The notes beneath the pieces were generated by a model. It saw nothing but the letters and a program-made list of their open reading frames with translations, did not search any database and was not told where the DNA came from. A DNA stretch of 64,000 nucleotides from MGBC163016 sp964462135 (GTDB lineage Bacteria; Actinomycetota; Coriobacteriia; Coriobacteriales; Eggerthellaceae): contig CAYWWK010000001.1 of NCBI GenBank assembly GCA_964462135.1, positions 173,248 to 237,247 on the forward strand, given 5' to 3'. Every line of letters begins with the position of its first letter. Positions within the stretch are counted from its first letter, which is position 1. Below, piece after piece: positions 8,527 through 16,151 of the stretch. A program made the position numbers and the translations under genes.

Positions 8527-10461
8527 TTGTGTGATTGTTCTTCTGACGAAGCGCTTTCCTATAGCTATGGCGTTGAAGGCAGGCTTGAGGCAGTCATGTC
8601 AGGGGATCTTCTCTACATGGCAGCCGTCTATGACGGGGATGGCAACAAGACGTCTTCTGCCACCCTCTATCACACCTCCCGCACGTTGCCCGATGATCCT
8701 GTCGCCTTGGCAGGGGCGGAGATCATAGGTGACATCACCGGTGGGGATGAGGGGGATGTGCGTACCTTCGAGGGTGCCCTCTCAGCGGCCATGCATGCCA
8801 TGGCGGCACTCACAGGAGGCATGTCTGCCTGCGTGAACCCCGCCCTAGCTCCTGAGGCGGTACCCCTTGCCTGCCAGATAGCAAGGAATGCGTTCGGCCA
8901 TGGATGGAGTGCTGTTCCCCAGAATCTGCCTGATCTTTTCCTGCGCATGCGTGACGGGAAGGCGACCAAGGCCCTGGCACGTGTCCTCATGCCGCATCCA
9001 TCCCTCAGCGTGACCGATGAGGAATACGATGTGAGAAGCTATATCACCTCAAGCCTCTTCGAGGTGCCAGAGGTGCTTGCCACCTCATCCACCCGTGATG
9101 GGAAGACCTCTGTCTTCTATGGACTACAAAGGCTCTCTGAGGTACGTGAAGGTGCGGCAGAGGCATTTCTCCATGACGGACGAGGATCGGTTGCACAGAC
9201 GATATTGGGATCAAGCGTTGCCTCTTGGCATCGCTATGGTGCCTTCGGAAAGGTCACTGCTGGCAGTGACACCCATGAGAGAACTTTTTTCGGCTATGAC
9301 TCAGAAGAGCAGGACCCTCTGACCGGCCTTCTCTACCTCAGGGCACGCTACTACGACACTTCATCAGCCCGCTTCGGAGTGGCTGACACCTATCTGGGCA
9401 ACACCTTCGATCCCATAACCCAAAACCGCTATCTCTACTGCGCGTCAGACCCGGTGAACCATGCAGACCCGACGGGACATTTCATATTCGGGAGCAGCTC
9501 ATCGTACAATCTCGGGTATTCGACGACCATCAGTTCCATACGCATCAGCAGGCGCCCGAGTGCCTCCCATCCGAACTGGTACAAGCCAACAGGTGGCACC
9601 CGCATAAACGGGGACAGCTTCGCGAACCTCCCCGGTCAGCTCACGACGAAGTCAACGCTCATTCCCACCTGGTCATCCAAGGCGACGAAGAAGGCTCAGG
9701 CCGATTACAACACCAACACCGCCTTGGGTATCGCCGCCATAAGGGATGGCAACTATGAACTTGCCAAGATTTACATGGGAGCGGCACGCGCGACCATCGA
9801 CGAATACCTGCGGGTCTACTGCGGAGGGGACAGGGCATATCTCAAGCAGATAAACGAGATTACCGGGAAGCTGTCCTTGCCCCTTACGCTTGTTCCCATC
9901 CTTGGTACCTACAATGATCTTCTGCATTTCTCCTCTGAGGGCAATGGCGTTATGTCAGCTCTCTATGCCATTATGTTCGCGATAGAGGCCGGAACCTTTG
10001 GTTTGGCCGCTGCGGGCACTACCTGGATCAAGACTGGCACCAAGGTTGCGATAGGCGCTGGCATGAGGGAAGCAGCCGAGACGACTGCAAAGGCCGCTAA
10101 TGCTTCAAGAGCGATTGTTGGTGGAGAGGTAAGGATAGGAAATACAACTATAAGGAATTCGGCAGATGCAGCCCGTCTCATAGTCATTGCAGAAAGAAAA
10201 GGGCATGCGATTGACATGAAAAAAGCCGATGATTTTCATAGGGCAGGACTGTTCCTAGATGAAGATTACCTCTCAAAGGGGACTGTATTCAATAACGATG
10301 GAGGAACAGGTATTTTATTGCAAGTTGAAGGAGAACTTAATAACAAAAAAGGTATCTTTGAATATGTAGTAGAGGCTGATGGGAAGGTATCACATCAATT
10401 CTTTGTTGAAGGTGGCACTATCACAGGGAAGACGAACTCGAAGGCAAGGAGCGATGGATGA
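8527..10461 (+). CDS. Orphan Rhs cassette 3 (shorter Rhs fragment with another tip)
   Basis: The frame codes 644 residues. The first ten (MCDCSSDEAL) are not Rhs; homology to the first rhs gene begins at about 8562, matching base 1617 of that gene, so all YD repeats before that are absent. The Rhs core ends at DPTGHFIFGSSSS, and the pretoxin region is nearly identical to that of the first gene up to the PILG(S/T)YNDLLH segment before diverging. The tip, roughly residues 540-644, contains GGEVRIGNTTIRNSADAA, FHRAGLFLDEDYLSKGT and IFEYVVEADGKVSHQFFVEG. A similar terminal FEYxxxxxGxVxHQxF pattern is known from other Rhs ends, but I cannot name its activity. The stop overlaps the next ATG. Confidence 0.8.
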   Translation: MCDCSSDEALSYSYGVEGRLEAVMSGDLLYMAAVYDGDGNKTSSATLYHTSRTLPDDPVALAGAEIIGDITGGDEGDVRTFEGALSAAMHAMAALTGGMSACVNPALAPEAVPLACQIARNAFGHGWSAVPQNLPDLFLRMRDGKATKALARVLMPHPSLSVTDEEYDVRSYITSSLFEVPEVLATSSTRDGKTSVFYGLQRLSEVREGAAEAFLHDGRGSVAQTILGSSVASWHRYGAFGKVTAGSDTHERTFFGYDSEEQDPLTGLLYLRARYYDTSSARFGVADTYLGNTFDPITQNRYLYCASDPVNHADPTGHFIFGSSSSYNLGYSTTISSIRISRRPSASHPNWYKPTGGTRINGDSFANLPGQLTTKSTLIPTWSSKATKKAQADYNTNTALGIAAIRDGNYELAKIYMGAARATIDEYLRVYCGGDRAYLKQINEITGKLSLPLTLVPILGTYNDLLHFSSEGNGVMSALYAIMFAIEAGTFGLAAAGTTWIKTGTKVAIGAGMREAAETTAKAANASRAIVGGEVRIGNTTIRNSADAARLIVIAERKGHAIDMKKADDFHRAGLFLDEDYLSKGTVFNNDGGTGILLQVEGELNNKKGIFEYVVEADGKVSHQFFVEGGTITGKTNSKARSDG

Positions 10462-11192
10462 GCGAAGACGGTTTACAGCTATCATCTTCGTCTTTTGCAG
10501 AGCGTTTTGGATTAAGAGCAATGACGCCTTACAATTCTTTTTCCATCAGTACATCTTTAGACAGGTTAAGGGATCAAACCCAGCTTAATTGGGCGCTTGT
10601 CATCTTAGCCGTGGCTGGGAAATATCTTCCGGAACAGTCTATACTTGATTATGCTTTGCAAGTTCTAGATGAACACTCTGATGAGATTGTAGAGCAGCTT
10701 GCACTGCTCCGTTTCGAGGCCAATCCTGATCGTTCTCGTCTGGATTCCCTTATATCAAAGCTCATCAAGAAGATACCTTTGCCCAAATGGGAATATGGAT
10801 TTGAACAGTTGTTCTATATAGCTGTTGATTGGCTCTACCTTCAATGGGAGGAACTCGATGATCCTGCATTATCGCTATATGACCTTGATGATGACTTCTA
10901 CTACATAGAGCGAGGTAGCGTTTTTAATTACCACAATTCCTGGCCTGAGGGTGCTAGAACAAGACAGGAACTGTGCGATTGTATGTATGAGAGGGTCATT
11001 CGTTTCTTGCAAGAGGAGAAACAGAGGCTGGATACCTTTCATTTTGACAATCCGAATGACTTAAGATCTTTAGATGATGTCTACGACTGCTGGGAGCGAT
11101 TCAGCAGTTACGATCTGCCGCATTTTATTCAAGTAGAGCATGAGAGTCACGGGGACGGGGAGGTGCGGACCGTGAGTTTGGGACGCTCCTAA
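10458..11192 (+). CDS. Probable immunity protein to cassette 3 tip
   Basis: A 244-residue protein coupled to the cassette 3 stop through ATGA. It is acidic and rich in aromatic residues (KKIPLPKWEYGFEQLFYIAV; YDLDDDFYYIERGS), looks helical and has no signal peptide. I do not recognise the family. The final 16 or so residues (ESHGDGEVRTVSLGRS) are read from the REP-like sequence GAGTCACGGGGACGG, so the original C-terminus was probably replaced or extended when the repeat landed there. The immunity role is inferred from position. Confidence 0.7.
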   Translation: MSEDGLQLSSSSFAERFGLRAMTPYNSFSISTSLDRLRDQTQLNWALVILAVAGKYLPEQSILDYALQVLDEHSDEIVEQLALLRFEANPDRSRLDSLISKLIKKIPLPKWEYGFEQLFYIAVDWLYLQWEELDDPALSLYDLDDDFYYIERGSVFNYHNSWPEGARTRQELCDCMYERVIRFLQEEKQRLDTFHFDNPNDLRSLDDVYDCWERFSSYDLPHFIQVEHESHGDGEVRTVSLGRS

Positions 11193-11687
11193 ACTCACGT
11201 GCTTCGCGCAATCATGGAGTCACGGGGCCGGTTCTCCTGACTCTATCATCCATTCGTTCATTACTTCGACGGTTGGGTTAAAAAGTAACGTGTGCTTACA
11301 ACAGAAGACCCTTCTGCGTGAGTTTGGGACGCGGCTCCTAAACTCACGCGCTTCGCACAATCATGTGCGCCGCAAGGGCCTTCGCTACATGCTGCGAGTC
11401 TTTGTTGCACGCCATGAAGGTATGATGACCTTCGCATCAGCCGCCGTACGTAACGTTGCAGATCATGGGATGCAGCCGCGTTAGAGCGTCTTGGTATGAC
11501 CTTTGCCAAGACTGCACTTTTCTAGCAGGTCGGATGGGGTTGTCGTCCAGGCGTGATCCTTCCTTGAATCTTCCCTTCGACACGTTCCCTTCGCCATGAT
11601 CTTCGATGTTAGAATCCATTCCAGCAGCAAGTTCTTGCACCTTGATATCTTCATCATCCCCTTAGGAATAGGGTCGTCGGCAAATCA
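11193..11687 (+). repeat. Dispersed repeat, copy C, between cassettes 3 and 4
   Basis: It holds one full REP-like unit at 11217-11243, the duplicated phrase GTGAGTTTGGGACGC.TCCTAAACTCACG near 11172-11198 and 11318-11346 (itself an inverted repeat GTGAGTTT/AAACTCAC), and the dispersed core at about 11433-11617. The core's end (GATGTTAGAATCCAT, CCAGCAGCAAGTTCTTGCAC) is closer to the copy at 33.1 kb than to copies A and B. Rhs homology resumes near 11688. Cassette 4's annotated start lies inside this repeat. Confidence 0.7.
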
Positions 11688-13257
11688 CCTGGCACGTGCC
11701 CTCATGCCGCATGCATCCCTCAGCGTGATCGATGAGGGATATGACATCACAAGCTCTGTCACCTCAAGTGTCTTTGAGGTGCCAGAGGTTTTTGCCACCT
11801 CATCCACCCGTGATGGGAAGACCTCTGTCTTCTATGGGCTTCAAAGGCTCTCTGAGGTACGGGAAGGCATGACGGAGGCATTCCTCCATGATGGACGAGG
11901 ATCGGTTGTACAGACGATATTGGGATCAAGCGTTGCCTCTTGGCATCGCTATGGCGCATTCGGAAAGGTCACTGCTGGCAGTGACACCCATGAGAGAACT
12001 TTTTTCGGCTATGACTCAGAAGAGCAGGACCCTCTGACCGGCCTTCTCTACCTCAGGGCACGCTACTACGACACTTCATCAGCCCGCTTCGGAGTGGCTG
12101 ACACCTATCTGGGCAACACCTTCGATCCCATAACCCAAAACCGCTATCTCTACTGCGCGTCAGACCCGGTGAACCATGCAGACCCGACGGGACACTACAC
12201 CCAGAGGGATCTTTTGAACTGGGGTTTGTCAAGAGGAGGGCGTGCGGCCTCTGCAGCCCAGGCGTATCTTCTGAGGTACACGAAGCCAAAGCCGAAAGTG
12301 CATACCAGTTGGCCTTCGAACCGCAGCAGCTTCTATGATCCCAATGCGAAGCCGGGCCAAGCGCCTTTGGGCGATTGGGATCGTGCGAACAACCAGCTTC
12401 AGACGACTGTGAGGCTCAAAAGCCACGTGACGGAAGCCGACGCGTGGGCCACCACCATGCAGTGGATTGCTGAGGCAACGGCAAGGATCTCTTCCAAATA
12501 CGGTGTTGAGGCTTCCCAGACGTTCCTTGCCAGACAAGCAGTCATCTATTGGGAACGGTTCGTAGCCTACTATTGTGGCAACGCATCCAATATGCAGGAC
12601 TGGACCTATGATCGCAAGGCTGCGATTAAGTATGTGAGAAGTCTGACGGCAGGTCGACCAAACTTCGATGATCTTGAAGATGAATTCATGTATGCTTTAA
12701 ACAATCCAGGCTTCAGGAATCCCAGTTACGGATCTTTCAAAGGAAATTGCGCCAACTTCGTGTCTCAAGTTCTTCACGAGGGTGGAATTCCTATGAACGA
12801 GGACTGGCATTCGTATCCCAACCTGCTCGTTCAGTTCCTCGGCAGTTCGTTGGGGCCGCTATGCTACCTGCTTCTGAGAGATAAACCTTCCATTTTCTGG
12901 GACACCACACTAGCTTGGACGCGCGCTTCGACTCAGTTCAGTTATTTCAGTGACCCAACGAACGGGTATATCAATGGAGATGTGATAGATATCAGCAAGG
13001 GGTTATACAACTCGGGTGAAGGTGAAACCAACGTCTCGTACTCAGATCTATCGTCACAATTACCGAGCCTCGGAATACAAGCAGGCGACATCATGTATTT
13101 CTACAACCAGGAGGAGGGTGTTCACCATGCAGCGGTCATCTCGAAAGTTGAAGATGGAGAGATATACTACTCTGCCAATTCCGTAATTAGGGATGATCAA
13201 CCGCTCGTAAATGGACTAGAAGAGAATGATGGTGTGGTGATAGTGAGGTTACGGTGA
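11596..13257 (+). CDS. Orphan Rhs cassette 4 with papain-like amidase tip
   Basis: A 553-residue frame whose first 30 codons come from the repeat; Rhs homology starts at about 11688, matching base 2027 or so of the first gene, leaving only the last part of the Rhs core. After DPTGHYTQRDLLNWGLSRGG (shared with cassette 2) comes a new tip. Residues 365-553 match the layout of the Amidase_6 family of papain-like cysteine amidases: GNCANFVSQVLHEGG with the predicted nucleophile near Cys386, then LAWTRASTQFSYF, and GDIMYFY..EEGVHHAAVISK with the predicted catalytic His near 509-510. Such enzymes cut amide bonds, often in cell wall peptides. The substrate here is inferred. The partner is a lipoprotein overlapping the stop. 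Confidence 0.8.
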   Translation: MIFDVRIHSSSKFLHLDIFIIPLGIGSSANHLARALMPHASLSVIDEGYDITSSVTSSVFEVPEVFATSSTRDGKTSVFYGLQRLSEVREGMTEAFLHDGRGSVVQTILGSSVASWHRYGAFGKVTAGSDTHERTFFGYDSEEQDPLTGLLYLRARYYDTSSARFGVADTYLGNTFDPITQNRYLYCASDPVNHADPTGHYTQRDLLNWGLSRGGRAASAAQAYLLRYTKPKPKVHTSWPSNRSSFYDPNAKPGQAPLGDWDRANNQLQTTVRLKSHVTEADAWATTMQWIAEATARISSKYGVEASQTFLARQAVIYWERFVAYYCGNASNMQDWTYDRKAAIKYVRSLTAGRPNFDDLEDEFMYALNNPGFRNPSYGSFKGNCANFVSQVLHEGGIPMNEDWHSYPNLLVQFLGSSLGPLCYLLLRDKPSIFWDTTLAWTRASTQFSYFSDPTNGYINGDVIDISKGLYNSGEGETNVSYSDLSSQLPSLGIQAGDIMYFYNQEEGVHHAAVISKVEDGEIYYSANSVIRDDQPLVNGLEENDGVVIVRLR

Positions 13258-13700
13258 GTCCAAGCAAATGTATCAAAATTCCTTTTATACTCATTATGTT
13301 GATAAGTCTAAGTTTGCCGCTAAAGGGATGCATGACGCCTGACGAAGCGGATAACGCAAAGGGGTTATGCGGAGTGGACGAGTCGATAATAGAGCGCACA
13401 ATTTATCAGCAAATTGAACTAGCGGTCACCAGTGATCCTATCAAACCTGGAGAGATATCTGATCCTTTGGATTATTTTCGCCCTAGAATCGGATCAGACG
13501 GAAGAGTGATATCTCGAATAACAGGCGTTGATGTAATAGAACTACAAGAAGGTGATGCAGAAATCAATGCAACGTTGAATGTCCTATTTGACCAATACTA
13601 TTCTGATGGTAATGTAGGTCATAAAAAAGACACTTGGTATTTAGACATAAAAGCAGAAGACAATATGTGGGTAGTTTCAGATATACATATACCAGTTTAA
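13254..13700 (+). CDS. Lipoprotein, probable immunity to the amidase tip
   Basis: The start is a GTG overlapping the cassette 4 stop (GTGA). The 148-residue protein has a lipoprotein signal: a lysine near the N-terminus, a hydrophobic run IPFILIMLISLSLPL and the lipobox LKGC with the acceptor Cys at about residue 26. The mature part is acidic and strand-rich. I recognise no named family. Being exported and lipid-anchored, it would guard the outer face of the membrane or the wall, which agrees with the amidase being an extracytoplasmic, wall-directed toxin. The immunity role is inferred from coupling and location. Confidence 0.75.
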   Translation: MSPSKCIKIPFILIMLISLSLPLKGCMTPDEADNAKGLCGVDESIIERTIYQQIELAVTSDPIKPGEISDPLDYFRPRIGSDGRVISRITGVDVIELQEGDAEINATLNVLFDQYYSDGNVGHKKDTWYLDIKAEDNMWVVSDIHIPV

Positions 13701-13737
13701 GATGCTGGGGACGGCTCCATTGAAGAGTCACGTGTGA

Positions 13738-14287
13738 GAGCCACGGGGACGGTTCTCCTGACTCTATCATCACTTCGCATCGCTCAAAAATGTCATTGCC
13801 TGTGGTTTTGTATACCACAGGCAATCATGCATTCAAGCGCTTGGCGTTGTGACGAGGCCATGAATCCGTTTTGTTGTGGCGTAAGACGCCACGCGGCAGT
13901 GTGCGGCTTGCCCCCAGACTGGAAACATCTCCTCGGGTGAGGCAGGCCGCCATCCGGGCAAGGCAAGGTGCCGCTGCGCGGACACCTTACACTACGAGCT
14001 TTCGCTACACACTGCGAGTCTCTGTTGCATACCACGAAGGGGTGATGGTGTTCGCATCAGTCGCCGTACGTAACGTTGCAGAAGATGAAGATACAGCCGC
14101 GTTAGAGCGTCTTGGCACGATCTTCGCCAAGACTTCACTTTCCAGACGGGGCAGATGAGTTCTTTTCCGTCTCCCTTCGCCATGATCTTCGATGATGGTC
14201 TATCCTGAAGAATCAGCTTTCAGCACTTTGGCAATATGATTCTGGGATCTGGGAGCGCGTCTCCTGCGGCACCGCGCAGTGTCCTCA
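13738..14287 (+). repeat. Dispersed repeat, long copy D, closing the Rhs array
   Basis: The order is the same as copy B: REP-like 27-base unit at 13738-13764, the 12-base inverted repeat at 13795-13825, a middle section with CTTGCCCCCAGACTGGAAAC and GGGCAAGGCAAGGTGCC, and the core at 14053-14207. No gene is seen in it. It lies between the last Rhs immunity gene and the PIN toxin gene. Confidence 0.75.
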
Positions 14288-14698
14288 TCAACTTGCCAAG
14301 GCAGCTGCAGCGGTGAGCGAAGGAATCAAAGAGTGCTTGAAGGCTTTCTTGTCATAGGTGATTATCGCATCAACTTGAAGTGACTCCGCGGCTGCGCGGA
14401 TAAGCCCATCTTCGTAATCGGGCTCATTGGACTTGAGGGCATCGAATACGAGCGTTCCAGACAGGTCTACCAGATCGAAGATTTGTGCGATATCAAAGAT
14501 GGATGCCCGTGCGTCCGCTTCATCCATGTAATGAGTGCGTAAGGCGTAATAGATCTCATTCAATGAGGAAGACAGCGCGTAGATTGAACCGCGATCCGAG
14601 ACCATACGGTAGAGCAGCTGATTGACTTCCTCATGGAACGGGGATTCGGGATATACCCAATACACAAGTGCATTCGCATCAAAGAGAAGCGATTTCAT
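14288..14698 (-). CDS. PIN-domain toxin (VapC-like ribonuclease)
   Basis: A 136-residue protein starting MKSLLFDANALVYW. PIN acidic residues are visible: Asp7 in LLFDANAL, Glu in SSLNEIYYAL, Asp/Glu in EPDYEDGLIRAAAES, and Asp in IITYDKKAFKH. PIN toxins cut RNA in a metal-dependent way. The chosen ATG overlaps the 3' end of the antitoxin gene by 20 bases, the usual order of antitoxin first and toxin second; a longer reading from 14746 would overlap the antitoxin by 68 bases. Binding of the antitoxin is expected to block activity. Confidence 0.85.
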   Translation of the reverse strand: MKSLLFDANALVYWVYPESPFHEEVNQLLYRMVSDRGSIYALSSSLNEIYYALRTHYMDEADARASIFDIAQIFDLVDLSGTLVFDALKSNEPDYEDGLIRAAAESLQVDAIITYDKKAFKHSLIPSLTAAAALAS

Positions 14699-14978
14699 GG
14701 GTGCGTCTATCCTTTCCCTCTTGCAGCAGCTCATCTGCGGAAGCATTCGTTGGCCACGGTCTCACGCGAGACCTCCGTTTCTTGATGTTCGTTTGGACAG
14801 CTTCAAAGCATGAGAGGCGGTCTTCGTCATCTGCATGCAGTGCTGTGATGACAACGACGCCCTTTCGTGGTGATTCCAAGCGGAGACGTTCTTCAGGTTC
14901 GAAGCATGCCTGTGCACGAAGTGCCTTGGGCAGCAATACGGCCATGCTGTTGCCTACTTTTGAAAGCGTGGTTTCCAT
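14679..14978 (-). CDS. AbrB/MazE-type antitoxin of the PIN module
   Basis: The start METTLSKVGNSMAVLLPKAL is placed at 14978 because GGAGG stands eight bases upstream; a longer frame from 15011 lacks such a site. The 99-residue product has the swapped-hairpin AbrB signature at its N-terminus (KVGNSMAVLLPKAL) and a charged C-terminal tail that would wrap the toxin. Such proteins bind DNA as dimers and repress their own operon. A fitting palindrome overlaps the promoter just upstream. Confidence 0.85.
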   Translation of the reverse strand: METTLSKVGNSMAVLLPKALRAQACFEPEERLRLESPRKGVVVITALHADDEDRLSCFEAVQTNIKKRRSRVRPWPTNASADELLQEGKDRRTHEIASL

Positions 14979-15002
14979 GATGCCCACCTCCATTCCGTCA
15001 GA

Positions 15003-15020
15003 GTATAACATGTTATAACA
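15003..15020 (-). promoter_or_regulatory. Palindromic operator/promoter of the PIN-AbrB module
   Basis: TATAACATGTTATA (15003-15016) is a perfect palindrome and ATGTTATAACAT (15009-15020) is a second, overlapping one. On the minus strand they contain -10-like hexamers TATAAC and TATACT, 25-40 bases before the antitoxin start. Autorepression by the antitoxin is inferred. Confidence 0.6.
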
Positions 15021-15362
15021 TCATTTTCGGAGGCCTGTAAAAGCGATGTCCCGGATGTCACGGGGATAAGTCTCTTGACACCATCAATTCGTGCTTCACG
15101 CAAATATGTGCGCCGCAAGAGCCTTCGCCACCAGCATCCCTTATCCGGCGCTTAACTACTTAATGGCCGCCATGTCCGTGGCAGGTTGCCCTACCTGGGT
15201 GAGGATTGTGTACGACCGTGTAGCGGAAGACGTCACGCGATAGCGTGCGTCTTGCCCTCGGACCGGAAACATCTCCTCGGGTGAGACAGGTCGCCGCTAC
15301 GCGGACGACCTACGCTACAGCGGACGACCTAGGCTAGGGTGTCCGCACGTTCTGAAATTGCA
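15021..15362 (+). repeat. Intergenic repeat remnants between the two toxin-antitoxin modules
   Basis: No gene seen. A decayed REP-like unit lies near 15056 (GTCACGGGGATAAG). At 15227-15253 there is a hairpin AAGACG.CACG/CGTG.CGTCTT, related to the one at 32823-32849. TCGCCGCTACGCGGACGACC is followed by a partial direct repeat of the same phrase (15311 and 15320). Confidence 0.55.
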
Positions 15363-15388
15363 GAATTGTATAATATAATATACAATTC
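15363..15388 (+). promoter_or_regulatory. Palindromic operator over the -10 of the HigBA-like module
   Basis: Nine-base arms GAATTGTAT and ATACAATTC enclose an eight-base centre that includes the -10 hexamer TATAAT (15374-15379). The translation start follows 13 bases later. This is a typical site for autoregulation by the antitoxin; binding is inferred. Confidence 0.6.
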
Positions 15389-15392
15389 GTTC

Positions 15393-15689
15393 ATGCTGAA
15401 TATCACTCAAACAGATGAATTTACAAAATGATTGAAGCAGCTTAGGGATGCTGCTGCACGTGCTCGTATACTCGTGAGAATACAGCGTCTATCACTTACT
15501 GGAAATTTTGGAGATGCAAAGTCGGTTGGCGATGGAGTGTTTGAGATGCGTATCGATTATGGTCCGGGCTATCGTCTCTATTATGCGCTGAGGGGAAACG
15601 AGATAGTCCTGCTTCTCATTGGTGGGGACAAATCCTCGCAGCAGAGAGACATTATGAAAGCAAAGAAGCTGAATCAAGAATACGAATGA
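15393..15689 (+). pseudogene. HigB/RelE-like toxin interrupted by in-frame TGA
   Basis: From the ATG at 15393 the frame reads MLNITQTDEFTK, then TGA at 15429-15431, then LKQLRDAAARARILVRIQRL and onward to a normal end. In this family (phage-derived Gp49-like/HigB, about 98 residues) the position is normally tryptophan (KWLK), so TGG to TGA is the likely change. The rest is intact: GNFGDAKSVGDGVFEMRIDYGPGYRLYY is well kept. A TTG at 15432 could start a protein lacking 13 residues, but no good ribosome site was seen. It may be inactive, with the antitoxin kept alone. Confidence 0.75.
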
Positions 15690-15985
15690 TGGGAAAGAAA
15701 ATGAAACAAGCAACGAAATGGGATGCATCCGAATATCTGGAGACAGAAGCTGATATTGCTGCATACCTTAACGCGGCTTTCGAAGATGGCAATACGTCTG
15801 TGATCGCCGCCGCCCTCGGTGACATCGCCCGTGCCAAGGGAATGACACAGCTTTCCAAGGAAACCGGTATCACTCGCGATGGTCTCTATAAGGCGCTGTC
15901 GCCTACAGGAAATCCATCGTTTGACACGGTGCAGAAAGTCGTGAAGGCATTTGGATTAAAGCTTGATGTAGCCGCATCGATGTAA
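15686..15985 (+). CDS. HigA-like addiction module antidote protein
   Basis: A 99-residue protein whose ATG overlaps the toxin stop (ATGA); an internal ATG at 15701 is an alternative. The N-terminal part (WDASEYLETEADIAAYLNAA) and the helix-turn-helix (LGDIARAKGMTQLSKETGI then RDGLYKALSPTGNPSFDT) are typical of antidotes found downstream of HigB/Gp49-like toxins. It would bind the upstream palindrome and neutralise the toxin. It is intact although the toxin carries a stop codon. Confidence 0.85.
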   Translation: MMGKKMKQATKWDASEYLETEADIAAYLNAAFEDGNTSVIAAALGDIARAKGMTQLSKETGITRDGLYKALSPTGNPSFDTVQKVVKAFGLKLDVAASM

Positions 15986-16151
15986 TCGTGCACATGATTA
16001 TTGGATGTTGGAGTTTGAGGGCGTAGGGGCGGGAAATATCCCCCGAGGAAGGTAAGGGATGCAACCCTTCTCCGGGCAAGGCAAGGTGCCGCTGCGTTCT
16101 CTTGTACATGGTAAAGGTGCTTCATGCGAACAAATGTGCTAGTATGCTCCC

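Noticed and set aside
8527..8560. First ten codons of cassette 3 as a real N-terminus
   Set aside because: They lie outside the Rhs homology, have no ribosome site and no export signal, so they are probably chance codons joining the repeat to the Rhs fragment.
14668..15018. A 116-codon plus-strand frame opposite the antitoxin
   Set aside because: Antisense to the AbrB-like gene and its promoter; no support.
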